Part shown: piece after piece, positions 38,961 to 59,960 of the stretch
Numbering within the stretch: position 1 is the stretch's first letter
Layout of the letters: every line of letters starts with the position of its first letter
Assembly: GCA_012295275.1 (NCBI GenBank)
Contig: CM022674.1
Span: 11,586,528-11,650,527 of the forward strand
From: Chrysomallon squamiferum
Taxonomy: Eukaryota > Mollusca > Gastropoda > Neomphalida > Peltospiridae
Direction of reading: 5' to 3'
Length of the DNA: 64,000 nt
Notes under the pieces: generated by a model
Told to the model about the DNA's origin: nothing
Databases searched by the model: none
What the model saw: the letters and a program-made list of their open reading frames with translations, nothing else
Position numbers and translations under genes: made by a program

Positions 38961-39404
38961 ACCTATGCTTCCCTGTAATATAAACCCCAGTCTACAGTAC
39001 AGTGAGGGGTTATCTCATCCTCTTGTGAGTATATAAATTGCAATGTCCACATAAAATGTGAAATAAAAAAGAATTTGTTATTAATATATTTTTGGTTGAA
39101 CAAAAGCAAACGAACATTTCCAAAAACAACAACCAAAATAACCATCCCGACAGCAAGATCCTCTTAACTCTATTATAGATCTGCAGGCAAAGCAGTGAAC
39201 TGGGGCCACTAGCTACACATTGTCCACTTGTTATCATTAAAATTAATACTAATATGATTATTATCTTTAACAAAACATATGCTAAATATGCATTTTTACA
39301 GTAATAAATATTGATAGATATAAAGGCATTTGAAGCACACGTCAGTTTGATGTGTTAGCTGTATATAGCAGAAGTTGAACTTGGTGAATTATTTACTGTA
39401 GAAG

Positions 39405-40420
39405 TAGATCTGTGAAACATTGGTGGAATGTTGGAAGCATCTGCTGTAGAAGCAGAACTGTGAAAGAGTGGTAAAGTGTTGGAAGGATTTGCTGTAGAAG
39501 TAGAACTGTGAAATATTGGTGGAATGTTGGAAGCATTTGCTGTAGAAGCAGAACTGTGAAAGAGTGGTAAAGTGTTGGAAGGATTTGCTGTAGAAGTAGA
39601 ACTGTGAAATATTGGTGGAATGCTGGAAGTATTGGCTGTAGAAGCAGAACTGTGAAAGAGTGGTAAATGTTGGAAGTATTTGCTGTAGAAGTAGAACTGT
39701 GAAATATTGGTGGAATGTTGGAAGTATTGGCTGTAGAAGTAGAACTGTGAAATATTGGTGGAATGTTGGAAGGATTTGCTGTAGAAGCAGAACTGTGAAA
39801 GAGTGGTAAAGTGTTGGAAGCATTTGCTGTAGAAGTAGAACTGTGAAAGAGTGGTAAAGTGTTGGAAGCATCTGCTGTAGAAGTAGAACTGTGAAAGAGT
39901 GGTAAAGTGTTGGAAGCATTTGCTGTAGAAGTAGAACTGTGAAAGAGTGGTAAAGTGTTGGAAGCATCTGCTGTAGAAGTAGAACTGTGAAATATTGGTG
40001 GAATGTTGGAAGCATCTGCTGTAGAAGCAGAACTGTGAAAGAGTGGTAAAGTGTTGGAAGCATCTGCTGTAGAAGTAGAACTGTGAAAGAGTGGTAAAGT
40101 GTTGGAAGGATTTGCTGTAGAAGTAGAACTGTGAAATATTGGTGGAATGTTGGAAGCATTTGCTGTAGAAGCAGAACTGTGAAAGAGTGGTAAAGTGTTG
40201 GAAGCATCTGCTGTAGAAGTAGAACTGTGAAAGAGTGGTAAAGTGTTGGAAGCATCTGCTGTAGAAGTAGAACTGTGAAAGAGTGGTAAAGTGTTGGAAG
40301 CATCTGCTGTAGAAGTAGAACTGTGAAAGAGTGGTAAAGTGTTGGAAGCATCTGCTGTAGAAGTAGAACTGTGAAAGAGTGGTAAAGTGTTGGATTTGCT
40401 GTAGAAGTAGAACTGTGAAA
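39405..40420. repeat. 48-bp minisatellite, about 21 copies
   Basis: Tandem 48-bp units (gtagaagtagaactgtgaaa, gagtggtaaagtgttggaag, catctgct) of two interleaved types: gtgaaagagtggtaaagtg and gtgaaatattggtggaatg. The unit is a multiple of 3 and has no stop on minus in two frames, so open frames of 320 and 359 codons (repeats like LPLFHSSTSTADASNT) exist. It starts about 50 bp after the stop of the PARP-like gene and is probably 3'UTR or flank. Confidence 0.9.
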
Positions 40421-40468
40421 GGGTGGTGGAGGGAACGGTGGATGCAGGAATGGAGGGAGGAATTGATT

Positions 40469-45155
<4,687 letters not shown>

Positions 45156-45320
45156 CTTTCTTGTACGTTTAAATCACTGCAAAAAAAAAAAAAAAAAAAA
45201 AAAATAAAAAATAAAAAATAAAAAATAAAAAATAAAACAATAATAAAAATTAGAAACATAAAAGAGACAACTTATATTTGAAAATTAATAAGTATAAAAT
45301 ATTTCCCTCATTCATAAAAA

Positions 45321-45384
<64 letters not shown>

Positions 45385-45636
45385 AATAAATAAATATTAC
45401 AGAGCGTCTAACATAGTTCAGGGATTTACATACGCGGTTATCCCAGGCACAGAATGGTGGTCTTAGTTTTAAACCTTGCACAATACTAAAAGTGTCACGT
45501 TCTTATTGTTCATCGTTGCATGGATTTAAAACCTGTACTCCCAGGTCAACGTAACACGAAAGTTCTAGTTGTTTCCTATGTTCGTATGCATTAGTGGAGT
45601 GGCCACGGGGAATTAAAACTTGGGAAGTATACATAT

Positions 45637-45836
45637 NNNNNNNNNNNNNNNNNNNNNNNNNNNNNNNNNNNNNNNNNNNNNNNNNNNNNNNNNNNNNNNN
45701 NNNNNNNNNNNNNNNNNNNNNNNNNNNNNNNNNNNNNNNNNNNNNNNNNNNNNNNNNNNNNNNNNNNNNNNNNNNNNNNNNNNNNNNNNNNNNNNNNNNN
45801 NNNNNNNNNNNNNNNNNNNNNNNNNNNNNNNNNNNN
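45637..45836. other. Assembly gap (200 N)
   Basis: Exactly 200 N, a conventional gap size, so the true length is unknown. The 5' end of the PARP-like gene could lie in it or beyond. Confidence 0.98.
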
Positions 45837-48414
<2,578 letters not shown>

Positions 48415-48979
48415 TTAAGTAAATGTCATGTTTTTGACATCTTCCTGCTTCTGATTGGACTTTTTCTTCCTCAGGAAGACGACCACCACAATCCCAATGA
48501 CAAGTGAGAAGATGATCACCATGACAACACAGAAAACAATCAGAATCGTGGTGTTCACACCAACTTGATCAGATCCATGTTTGTCACCTGATGTCTCTGA
48601 GATACCTAGAAAGTAGTAATAATGATAAACGTCAGATTTTTGGAACCTTTCTTGCAGCTAATATATATGAACGAAAATCTCCATTTAACTGTTTGTTTAA
48701 TACGACAAAACTAAATGAAATTAAAGAAAACAAATAAACTCACTCGGTGTTCGATCTTCTACAATCACGTCCAGGACAGTGAATGTCTTTCTGACAAGTT
48801 CATCAGACGTTTCAGCAGATCTTCGTTTTCTTCCAGACTCTGCCTTCCCGTTGCAGTCCACCTGAAATTATAAATATGAATGTGAAATTTGATTGTCTGA
48901 TTTCAGATTTTGAGGAAAACGTTCAGCATTTCTCCTACTTGAAACAAATATAGCCATTGAGAGAATGAAATAATACTAC

Positions 48980-49048
<69 letters not shown>

Positions 49049-49214
49049 TAATAATAATAATAATAATAATCATAATAATAATAAGACAAAACAAAATAAT
49101 ATAAAAAATCAACAAGACCGAAATGACTGTTGTCTTCAAGTATTGTTAGTAACGTAATCAGAATTATTTATTTTTTCCATTTACTGATAAATAAATAAAT
49201 ATATAAATTAACTA

Positions 49215-49275
<61 letters not shown>

Positions 49276-51570
49276 CAACTTTAGTATAACCAACGTTAAA
49301 GTTTGATTAGAAATTTTAAAACTTACAGGGTCGCACTGAGATTTTTGATCTGGAAGACAAACTTTGACAGAACATTCTGTAGAGACTGCGTTGTTTTTGT
49401 CTTTGTTTCTAAAACTGACACTTTGTTAGATTTACATTTCAGGGGAGATAAACTTTAACAAGCCTGACTTACAGAAACTATCTGAAGGAAATTGAGCAAA
49501 TTATTATTAAAACAATTTTTTACAAATTATTTAAGAACAATACGGAAAAGTATTTAAGAAATAAATAGGTTTTGAAAGTAGCAATTTTCAAGTTGTAACT
49601 TAATATTTAAATATATTTCTTCCTTCTTATAAGGTTTTACCAGTTTCAAGCTATCATTTATTTAAATATATTCCTAATGCTGTCCTTTGTTAAAATACAG
49701 ATAACCTTTTAATGATATACGTAAAGGTATTTTCAAAAAAAAAAAAAAAAAAAAAAGTAGCCAGTTGTTTTGTGTCCGTTTTCTGGCCGGTTTTGTCTAC
49801 CTAGTAAATTAACTACGAATTATCGTTCTTAGAATTTTACTCATATTTAAACTTCAGATGTACATTTCAGGGGAGATAACTTGCTAAATTTAAGTCTTCT
49901 TTACCGTTATAGTAATAATCTATGGGTTTTTTTCTTTTTTTTTTTTCATTGTTTTTTGTTGATATTTTAACTTTATTATTATATTTTTTTTTTTTTTGTT
50001 GATTTTTTTATTCAGATTTTTCAAATATCTCGTAACTGCTGTAAGTATTATTTAATACAATAACAAACAATGTAAAAATTGTGTTCACTTTTATCACTAA
50101 TAATCATCTAGACAACATCATTCTCTGATGTGCATATTTTAAGCTGACGAAATAAAACACATAAAATAAAATTATCTAAAACTAATAGAAGAAAATGTTA
50201 AAACTTACAGGGTCGCACTGAGATTTTTGATCTGGAGGACAAACTTTGACAGAACATTCCGTAGAGACTGCGTTGTTTTTGTTAAAGGTGAAAGCTTTCA
50301 ACTTGAATGTGACGTTGTTTCCCGATCTTTCAGGCTCCTGTATCATCAGTTTACCAGTCTCAGACGATGGACAGCTGAATAAATAAAAAATATAAGATAA
50401 AATAGCATTTCTGTTTAGTTTTCTCGATATGAATAAACTCTAGGTGTTTTAAAAGGAGATTCACTTATTCTAATTATTAGAATCTATAAAGTTATATATT
50501 TTTCAAAAAATAATACGAGGTAATTGTAAATATTTTCAAAAGAATTAGTCTGAGTGTCTATCCAGAGGTCATTAATTTACGTAAAATATTTATTTGAATC
50601 TAGAAAGAATCTTGCTAGCTGAAGTGAAAAAGAAAAGAAAATAATATATATATATATATATTTTTAAATAATAATAATGTTAATAATATAACGAAAAATA
50701 TATATAAAAAAATAATAATAATAACAACAACAACAATAATAATAATAATAATAATAATTATAATAATAATGATGAGGATGATGATGACTATGATGATGAC
50801 GATGTTCAGTATTCTCTAGTGCTTCTCGGAAGCGATTAAAAATCCATGTTTATGAGTTCTGGGCTAAACAAGTATAAGTGTATAAAAAATATTTACCTGT
50901 CTTCAATGATTTTCAGAGTTTCCCTATCTTCTCCAGTTTTCTGATTATCAGCAGTACATGATTCCAGCCTGAGAGTGCCTGAGTTTGCTGGCTCTGTTTC
51001 AAAGTATTACAATATTTGCGTTTACAGATGTTGCTATCTCCAGCAAAATTATATTTTGACTAGGAGTTATAATGAAGATTACGCTAAGTGATGGGTATTA
51101 AATGTCATGTTTACTAGTAATTTTATTTCCGTTATTAGAAGCGTTAAAAGTGAATAACTGTTGATAATAACCACAGAAATTCAGAGGCAAAAATTTCGTC
51201 CTGGAAAGAACACTGTAACATTCGTCTAGAAATGTGTGGATGATAATAATACTGATAATAATTGAATTAAACTGTACTTAAAAATGGAAGACAAATTCTG
51301 GAAGGAAAAGTCATGTAATATAATATATTTATTTATTTATTTATTTATTTATTTACTTACTTACTTACTTACTTACACATAACATTTTGTTTTCAACATT
51401 GGTAAAATTAATACAATGCTAATAAATGCTGTGTGTAGATAAATACTTTTTAAGACGTTAAATATTTTCTCTTCATTTCATAGATTTGGCATGCAGCTCA
51501 TAAGAATTACTTTTAATTTGCTAATGATAAAATTCAAATGAAAGGTCAACATTCTAATAATAATAATAAC

Positions 51571-51631
<61 letters not shown>

Positions 51632-51650
51632 TTAATAATAATAATAATGA

Positions 51651-51705
<55 letters not shown>

Positions 51706-52906
51706 AATAGTAGTAGTGGTAGTAGTAGTAGATGCTATAGTTGTATAATTACGTCTATTGCCCTGGCTAGGGTTATTTTTTTGTTTTGTTTTTTCATTTA
51801 TCTATTAACATTGTTTTTTCTCGAAAAACGAAAATGCAATAATTTCAGTGTTCTAAATTTATTGATAATTTTTAAGTTTCTTTCTGATATTTTGTAAATA
51901 ATAGCATTATAAATAACAGGTAATAAAAGACATAAAACTAGTGAAATTTAAAGAATAATCATTCACAGTTGTTTAGTGTCACCTGCACATATCACACCAG
52001 CATCTTCTCCATGGCTACACCAATAGTCGTCCCAAAGAAAACTGCATTGTTCAAAACTGGTTTCATTTCCCAAACAGTGTACGTGCTGCAGAACGATAGG
52101 TCCTGATCCTTCACCAAAGTAGGCTTCATTAACAGCTGTAGCATTTGAACTGTAAAACAGACAATGTGTCACTGGCAAATATGTTTGTTTACTATCATTA
52201 TTCTTATAATAACCGTTGTTGGTAATGTCACAATAGAGAGCTGCTATAGAAACAATAATTATTAATCTACGTAAGGAAAACGATTACGTTGTAGCGTCTA
52301 GCTATCGTAATAATCATTACTAATAACCTACAATGTGTATTAAACAATTGTTACAGTGTTAATCATTAATAATTACTAAGCGAAGCAAAGAAGAGTAAAA
52401 AATAAAATAAAAATAGAAACAGAAAAAAAGAAAGAGAAAAGGAAAACAACACATTTGTAATAAAAATAATTTTAAGAAAATAAGACGGCTATTAGTAACA
52501 CTCGCTATTACATCTACAATAATCGTTGTTAATAATCTTACAGTGCTTATATAAACAGCTCCTACAAAATCATTATTAATAACTGTCTTAGTGAAACCCA
52601 GCATTCTGCAGTAAACATGTTATAATAATCATTATTAATAACTTACCCACTGAAACCCAGCATTCTTCAGTAAACAGCTGTTATAATAATCATTATTAAT
52701 AACTTACTTAGTAAAACCCAGCATTCTGCAGTAAACAGCTGCGTTGTAATCAGTATGAAAGTCATCACAGACTGTGCCCCACATTCCAAGATATTTAATC
52801 TCTACTCGACCTTCTCGTTCTGAACTGCCGCCAACCAGACGAATCTCAATTTCTGGGTTATCTTCTAAGAAAACAATAAAAAAAAACAAAAATAAAATAA
52901 CAATAA

Positions 52907-52946
<40 letters not shown>

Positions 52947-54375
52947 AATAATAATAATAATAATAATAATTTATTACAATGTTTTCCTTGTCATATTACT
53001 CAGACAGAAAAACACACAAAACAAAAGTCTGTATCTAGCCAATCAAGAGTTTGTATTTAAATTGTATCACATCGCTTTGTTCAATGTTTTTTCTCTACGA
53101 TAATAAACATGTAGTAGATGTTTAGTGTTCGCTGTGTAAAACACATTACCTGCACACAGCAGTGCTGTGTACTTCTCATGATCATCCTTTTCATGAAGTT
53201 CAAGGTAACACTCATTAATGTTCTTTTCCAGTCCTGAACATCGTACACGTGATGTCCAAATCTTTTTGTTGCTTGACGTCAGATTATGCTCACTTTTACT
53301 GAATGACATTGCTCTGTAACTGCTTTTAATAAATAAGCAAACAAAAGCAACCAAAATTATATCAGTTCATACAGAGTAATTATGTCAGTTTGTGTACTAC
53401 TATTATTATTATTATCATCATCATCATTTATCATTACCATCATCGTCATTTATTATCATCATCATCGTCATCATGATGATCATTATTATTAGCTTTAATA
53501 GAATTACTACATGATTTCAAGGGATATTCATCTGTTTTAATATCAGATTCTGTTTTTACTTACTGGTTAAAGCCAAGTGTCTTGCACAAAACTTTAGCAT
53601 CACCTGGACTAGGGAGATCATCATACAGTCTGCCCCACTCATTGTTTATTTTTATTTCAACGACACCGTAGTTACTGCTTGGACCACCAACTAGTCGTAG
53701 TTCAATGTTTGATATGTCCACTAGAAAATAAACATAAACACAAAATCAATACATTCGTAGATAAGTAACTGTAAAAGACAGCATGTGCCTTACGATTAGA
53801 TGTTTTTACTTTTTTATTATTCAAATATCTTTGCAAATAATTTTTCATTCTTTGTAGATTTCATTTTGAGATAAATGTTTAATATATTGTTTTGTCACAG
53901 CTAATTAAATAAATATTTTCTCACATGGAATGGGGAGACTGTCATTTGCATTGGAGATTTCTGCCTTTTTTGTATAATAAGTATGTGACAGGATCATAGA
54001 TTGCTTTCTGAATGTAAGTCGCTAACTGACATGGATGTTAGACAGTAAACAAAACTGATAGTTTTCACATAAATACCTGAACAATTCAGTTTTACGTAAT
54101 GACATTCAGTTTGTTCATCGTGATCTGTCAGAACACACAGATGAAGACCAGGTTCATAATCATGGCAGTTAGCGTCATACTTCCATCTGTTACCAACCAC
54201 CTTTTCACCTATAGCAAAGTTTTCTACTCTGTGGACACACACACACACACACACACACATACACACACACATACACAAAAACAAAATGTAATTATTAAAA
54301 AATATGCCTTTGTAGACAGAAGGTCTATACATTATTATTATTATTAGTAGTATTATTAGTATTATTATGATTATG

Positions 54376-54421
<46 letters not shown>

Positions 54422-55120
54422 GTTACACATTATACATTTTGTAAATACGTTTACAAAAAAAAAAAAAGAAAACAAGAAAACAAAAAGTATAACACAATAA
54501 AACCCCAAAATAACAACAACAACAACAATAATAATAATAATAACAATAACAACAACAATGATAGTAATAATAATAAGTAAATAAATAAATAAATAAATAG
54601 ATAAATAAAAATAAAAAATAAATAAACATACTAACTTTGCATAACCGAGTTGCCTGCATGCTACTTCAGCTGAAGCTTTGTCAAACTGATTCTTATAACA
54701 CACTGAATTCCATTTTCCTTCATCATATATTTGAAGTTTTCCTTCTTGTTTACTTCCCTGATCCACTAGTCTCAGTTTGTATGATGTAGGGTTTTCTTAT
54801 TTTGTGAAACAAAACAAAATTTCTAGCTTTTAGTGATTTATTATAATCATCATCATGATAATTATTGTTACTGTTTTAATGATTGAATTCCCAACTGATA
54901 TTTTATATCTGTTTTGCATTTAATGTTTCCATATTTTTATTTTATTATTATTTTCAACATTATTTATTTTAATCTTCATAAGAGGGAGAAACTCAGTGTA
55001 ATAGGTGCCTTAGAAAAAAAAGTTCTCTCTCTCGTTGATATGTTAATGTTTTCAAATATTAACAACAAAAACAACCACAACAACAACAACAAAAATATTA
55101 TGATGATGATGATGTTGATC

Positions 55121-55171
<51 letters not shown>

Positions 55172-56791
55172 TATTTTCTTACCGTCACATATAACTCCGA
55201 TTTTTTGGCCGCATTTATCTTCACAGCCCTTGATCTTCCAAATGTTACAGTCGTCTACATACATTTCATATCCGTGACAGTCTAAATCACCGGTCCAAAT
55301 CTGCCCACTTCCACCCGGGAAGAAACCTTTACCACGTGGCAGACCAAACGCACTGTCCAGCACAGACAAGAACGTTTAATTGTAACAGCAGTGCTGCTAA
55401 TACGTACACAGACACACACACAATAACACGCTAATATACACACAAACACACAATCCTGTTCGTGCAATTACACTAGCGTTATTATTATTTGTTCTTTTTT
55501 TAATTTTCGTTGTTTTGAAGATAATTTTACATATATACTTCATAATACTGTAAAATGTGAAGAAAGATATGCAGATAGAGATAGTGTTAGATATATAGGT
55601 ACGCAGACGATAATAGAGATAAAGTTAGACAGATATGCAGATAGATAGAAACTATTTGAAGGAAATTGAGCGTATTATTATTAAAATAATTAAAGATAGA
55701 GAGAATGTGAGATATGCAGATATATAGGTACACAGAGAGATAATAGAGATAAGTTAGACAGATATGCCGATAGATAGGTTTAGAGATAGAGACAGAGGAA
55801 GTTAGACAGATCTGCAGATAGATATGTTTAAAGATAGAGACAGAGTTAGTTAGATATGCAGATAGAGAGGTATAGAGATAGAGAGAATGTAAGATATGCA
55901 GATATATAGGTACACAGACAGATAACAGAGATAAAGTTAGACAGCTATGCAGATACATAGATAGGTAAAGACTGGACAGTAGCGATCTAGGAAAATTCAG
56001 TGAGTTGTGAGACTCGGTTTAGTCAACAAATATTTACAGAGTTCTTATGCACACTTTTACCCCACAACCACGCTTGTACTAGTATGAGAAAAGATGAGCT
56101 CATCGTTCTATTATTGTCGCTTAGTGCTGTGGTGATGTTGTTAGAAAATACTTAATAGAGAAGAAACAGAACGTTTTGTTATTGACTTACTTGTTGAATC
56201 CGAGATTCCTACAAACTGTAGTGGCTTCATAAAAGTACAAAGAGTTAGTGAACAGTCTGCCCCATTTGCCATCGTGCAGAACTTCTACTCGACCTTCTTT
56301 ACTTGTATTACCACCAACTAAGCGAACATTCACTTTATAAAGAAATAAAAAATATCACTAATTACTCAGAGAACTTTTTTTGTTCGTTTGTGAAATTGCT
56401 GAGAATTCCTAAGGAACTGTTTATGAGTAATTTGAAAATGTAAAAGTTGAGAGTTAGTTTTAAATCAAGACTAGACACTGAAAAAAATCAGCAAAATAAA
56501 GTGAATATTTGAAGTGAATATTTTATATATATATATATGTATGTATGTATATTACCTGGTTCAATATCGGCAATGTTATGTAGTAGAATCTCTGCTGTGA
56601 AATCTGAGAATAAATCAGAAATGAAATATAAAATAAGACAAAAAAGATAAAAAATAAAAATAAAAATACAATAATAATACAAAAACAAACCAATAATAAT
56701 AAAATTCGGATATATGTGTGTACTAGACAGCAAAAGTCTCTACACATAATGAAAATTTATTTATGATAAAGAAATATATTATTATTATTAA

Positions 56792-56834
<43 letters not shown>

Positions 56835-57175
56835 TATTATTATTATTACAAAGAAGGAAACTATGGAAACGACAACTTGTTCCTACTTGTAGAAAACTCA
56901 AATGTAAGTTCTTCATCTAAAGATACAGCTGCTGATTCTGAAACTGAAGACCCGTCCTTGAGGTTGATGTTGAACTGGACAAGCGAGGAGTCTATTGAGT
57001 TGAATGTGTTTGTGATGTTCTGTCTCTTTCTGCAGAATAACATTAAAAACAATTAACATGTAATATCTATTTTAGTTAATGTTCTTCATAGTACTGCCAT
57101 CACTACTACGTCTATTATTGCTACTACTACATTTATTACTTAGACTAATACCTTTCTGTCAGTCTGTCTGATGAG

Positions 57176-57236
<61 letters not shown>

Positions 57237-57267
57237 GTCTCTCTGTCTATCTAAGTATCTATCCATG

Positions 57268-57309
<42 letters not shown>

Positions 57310-58060
57310 CTCCATGTATCTATCTGTCTATATATCTATCTATATGTCTATCTGCAATATGCATAATTAACGTTGCATCATATAGATTGTGTTCTTGACA
57401 TTCAACTAAATTTTATTTGTAATGGAAAATAATCGTATAATTTTGATACATGATGTGAGACACACAACTCTCCTAAACTGGGAAATGTAAGTAGCATGAA
57501 AATAAAAATACTGACAATAATTCCATACAATCAACAAACGTAAACCAAGAAAACAATGAAACTAAATAAATAAAACAGTTTAAAAGCAAATGTACTATTA
57601 CCAATACTACTGCTAGCACACCTTCTGCTACAACTGCTATTATTGATAACAATAATAATAATAACATATTTTAAGAGCAACAACCTGATAGGTAATCGTA
57701 GTTTTAAAAAGAAACCGCAAAAGAGGAAAAGTAATAACGAACCTTTCAAGATGTTTGCTTGTTATCACTTTGGTGACTTTCACAATTGTAGCCCCATCGT
57801 TTTCCTCACAAATGACATGTACTTCTGAGTCGAAGTTTGTCATGTATTTGTCACTGAACTGAATGATCACATCCCGAGTTCGACCTCCGTTTAGCTTTGT
57901 AAACGATTCAAAATTAGATACAACACTGTTTCAATGTCTAATACTACTTTGTACATAGACAACATTCAAAATCCAACAAATACATAAACAAGTAAGTAAG
58001 TGTCTAAATAGAGTGCAGAGTTAAAAAAGTAAATACATAAATAAAATAAAAATAAAAAAA

Positions 58061-58091
<31 letters not shown>

Positions 58092-58104
58092 ACAAACAAA
58101 CAAA

Positions 58105-58143
<39 letters not shown>

Positions 58144-58957
58144 GTAAATAAATGATAATAACAAAAGAAAAATCAAAAATTAAAAAGAAAAACTGAATTG
58201 AACTGACCGGCGTCACCCCGCCGCAGTCACTATCCTGAACATTCAGAGCCACGCCCTGTTTTCCCGAGGGTAGATTTGATTTTGTGAACTTGCAACCTGT
58301 CGTGTATTTTTCACCTTTAACATAGACGACACCACTGAATGTTCCAGCAGGATTAATCACAATCAACATAGAACTTTTCTGACAGGTAACTTCATCTGAA
58401 CATAAATATATTTATATTTATATACAATAACAGCAGCAGCAGCAGCAACAACAACAACAATAATAATAACAAGAACAACAACAATAACAATAGTAATAGA
58501 TATAAGTTGAGGAAAAAGAATCGTTGATATAAATTGCATAAATAAGAGAGCTGAAATTTAACACTGTATTTACTGAAATACTTTCACTTTCTTTCACTTT
58601 GATAATGAAATTAAAATAACTACTGTCTTTTGATATCACGCGTTTGATGTATAAACTGAAAATGTTTAAGTTGAACTGTATTTAAGTTGAACTGTATTTA
58701 ACAGCCAAAAGACAACAACAACAAAAACAAAAAATGAAAACATAAAAGGAAACAAGCAACACAATCATAATTGTTCTTCTTGTTTGTAGTAGAAGTTAAT
58801 ATTAACGAAACAAATTTCTGTACTGTTATTTTAAAAAATAACTCACTGGAAACTGACAATAATTTCAGAAAATAAAACTGAAAAACATGATTGAAATTCT
58901 TAACCTTATTACATTAATCATTAAAACAAATACTGATTATTGGTTATACAAAAGGTA

Positions 58958-58992
<35 letters not shown>

Positions 58993-59105
58993 GTAATTCA
59001 ACTTCTGAATTATGGTTTAAAATAGATGTAAATAATAAAAGAGGAATTAAAAAATAATAATAATTTGATATAAAAATAAAAAATTTATAAACAGTGAATA
59101 ACTTG

Positions 59106-59163
<58 letters not shown>

Positions 59164-59393
59164 GTTGTTGTTGTTATTATTGCATTATATTCGCCGTAAA
59201 TAACTCACATCTTTCGTTTTCACATCTGTCACCACAGAACGAAGGTGGACAGAAACACGCCTTGTTTCCATTATCATTGTAACAGATACCCCCATCAGAG
59301 CCACAAGAGTCAGTCTGATTGGTACAGGGACTTGAACCACTCAAACCTGAAAACACAAATTTGTGATTCTGCAGTTTAGACAAACTTCTTTAG

Positions 59394-59455
<62 letters not shown>

Positions 59456-59887
59456 TTTATTTATCACTGAAAACATCTATCCGAACAACCGGAATAACGA
59501 CAACAAATTTAACAGCAAGAAAAATAATTAAATAAATAAGAAGAAGAACGACAAATACAGCAACAGCGACATCATTGATCAAATATCCAAGTGAATGCTT
59601 TAAGTGATCATTATTTGTAACAGGTTATTATTTGTTTTAATCTTAAACTTTTCACATTTTAAAATTATAAATCTTACTTTTCTTCAGCTCACAGTTGTAC
59701 CCAGTGTAGTCATTTCCACAGTCACAGGTGCCGTCATTTTGACAAGTTTTATTATTAGCACAATCCTGACCTTGTCGTCTGCAGTCGAAGTACTCTTCAC
59801 CTGTAAACAACATTGTTATTAAATAAAAGAAAGAAAAATATATATGGTGAAGATTTTACTTTAAATTCCAATGGAGGTAGTAGGAAC

Positions 59888-59960
<73 letters not shown>

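Larger units (their letters stand above)
51983..56332 (-). other. SRCR exon array (4 domains, 8 exons) inserted in ZP-C
   Basis: Each SRCR domain is two exons split by a phase 2 intron (after ...LGFN/LGYAK) and bounded by phase 1 introns: 56332/55352, 54795/54228, 53720/53319, 52864/52149. The eight exons total 1275 nt (425 codons), so skipping all of them keeps the frame. Before the array the ZP reads [15 protein letters not shown]; after it, [19 protein letters not shown]1 lacks the usual WGTVC Cys (WGRLFTN) but keeps six others. The symmetric 1-1 phase is the hallmark of shuffled extracellular modules. Confidence 0.82.

Noticed and set aside
39405-40420. CRISPR-like regular repeat
   Set aside because: Units are contiguous without unique spacers and the genome is eukaryotic; it is a minisatellite.
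48903-49139. Transmembrane-like poly-Ile frame in the ZP gene intron
   Set aside because: It is an (AAT)n tract; the true transmembrane exon is at 48605-48415.
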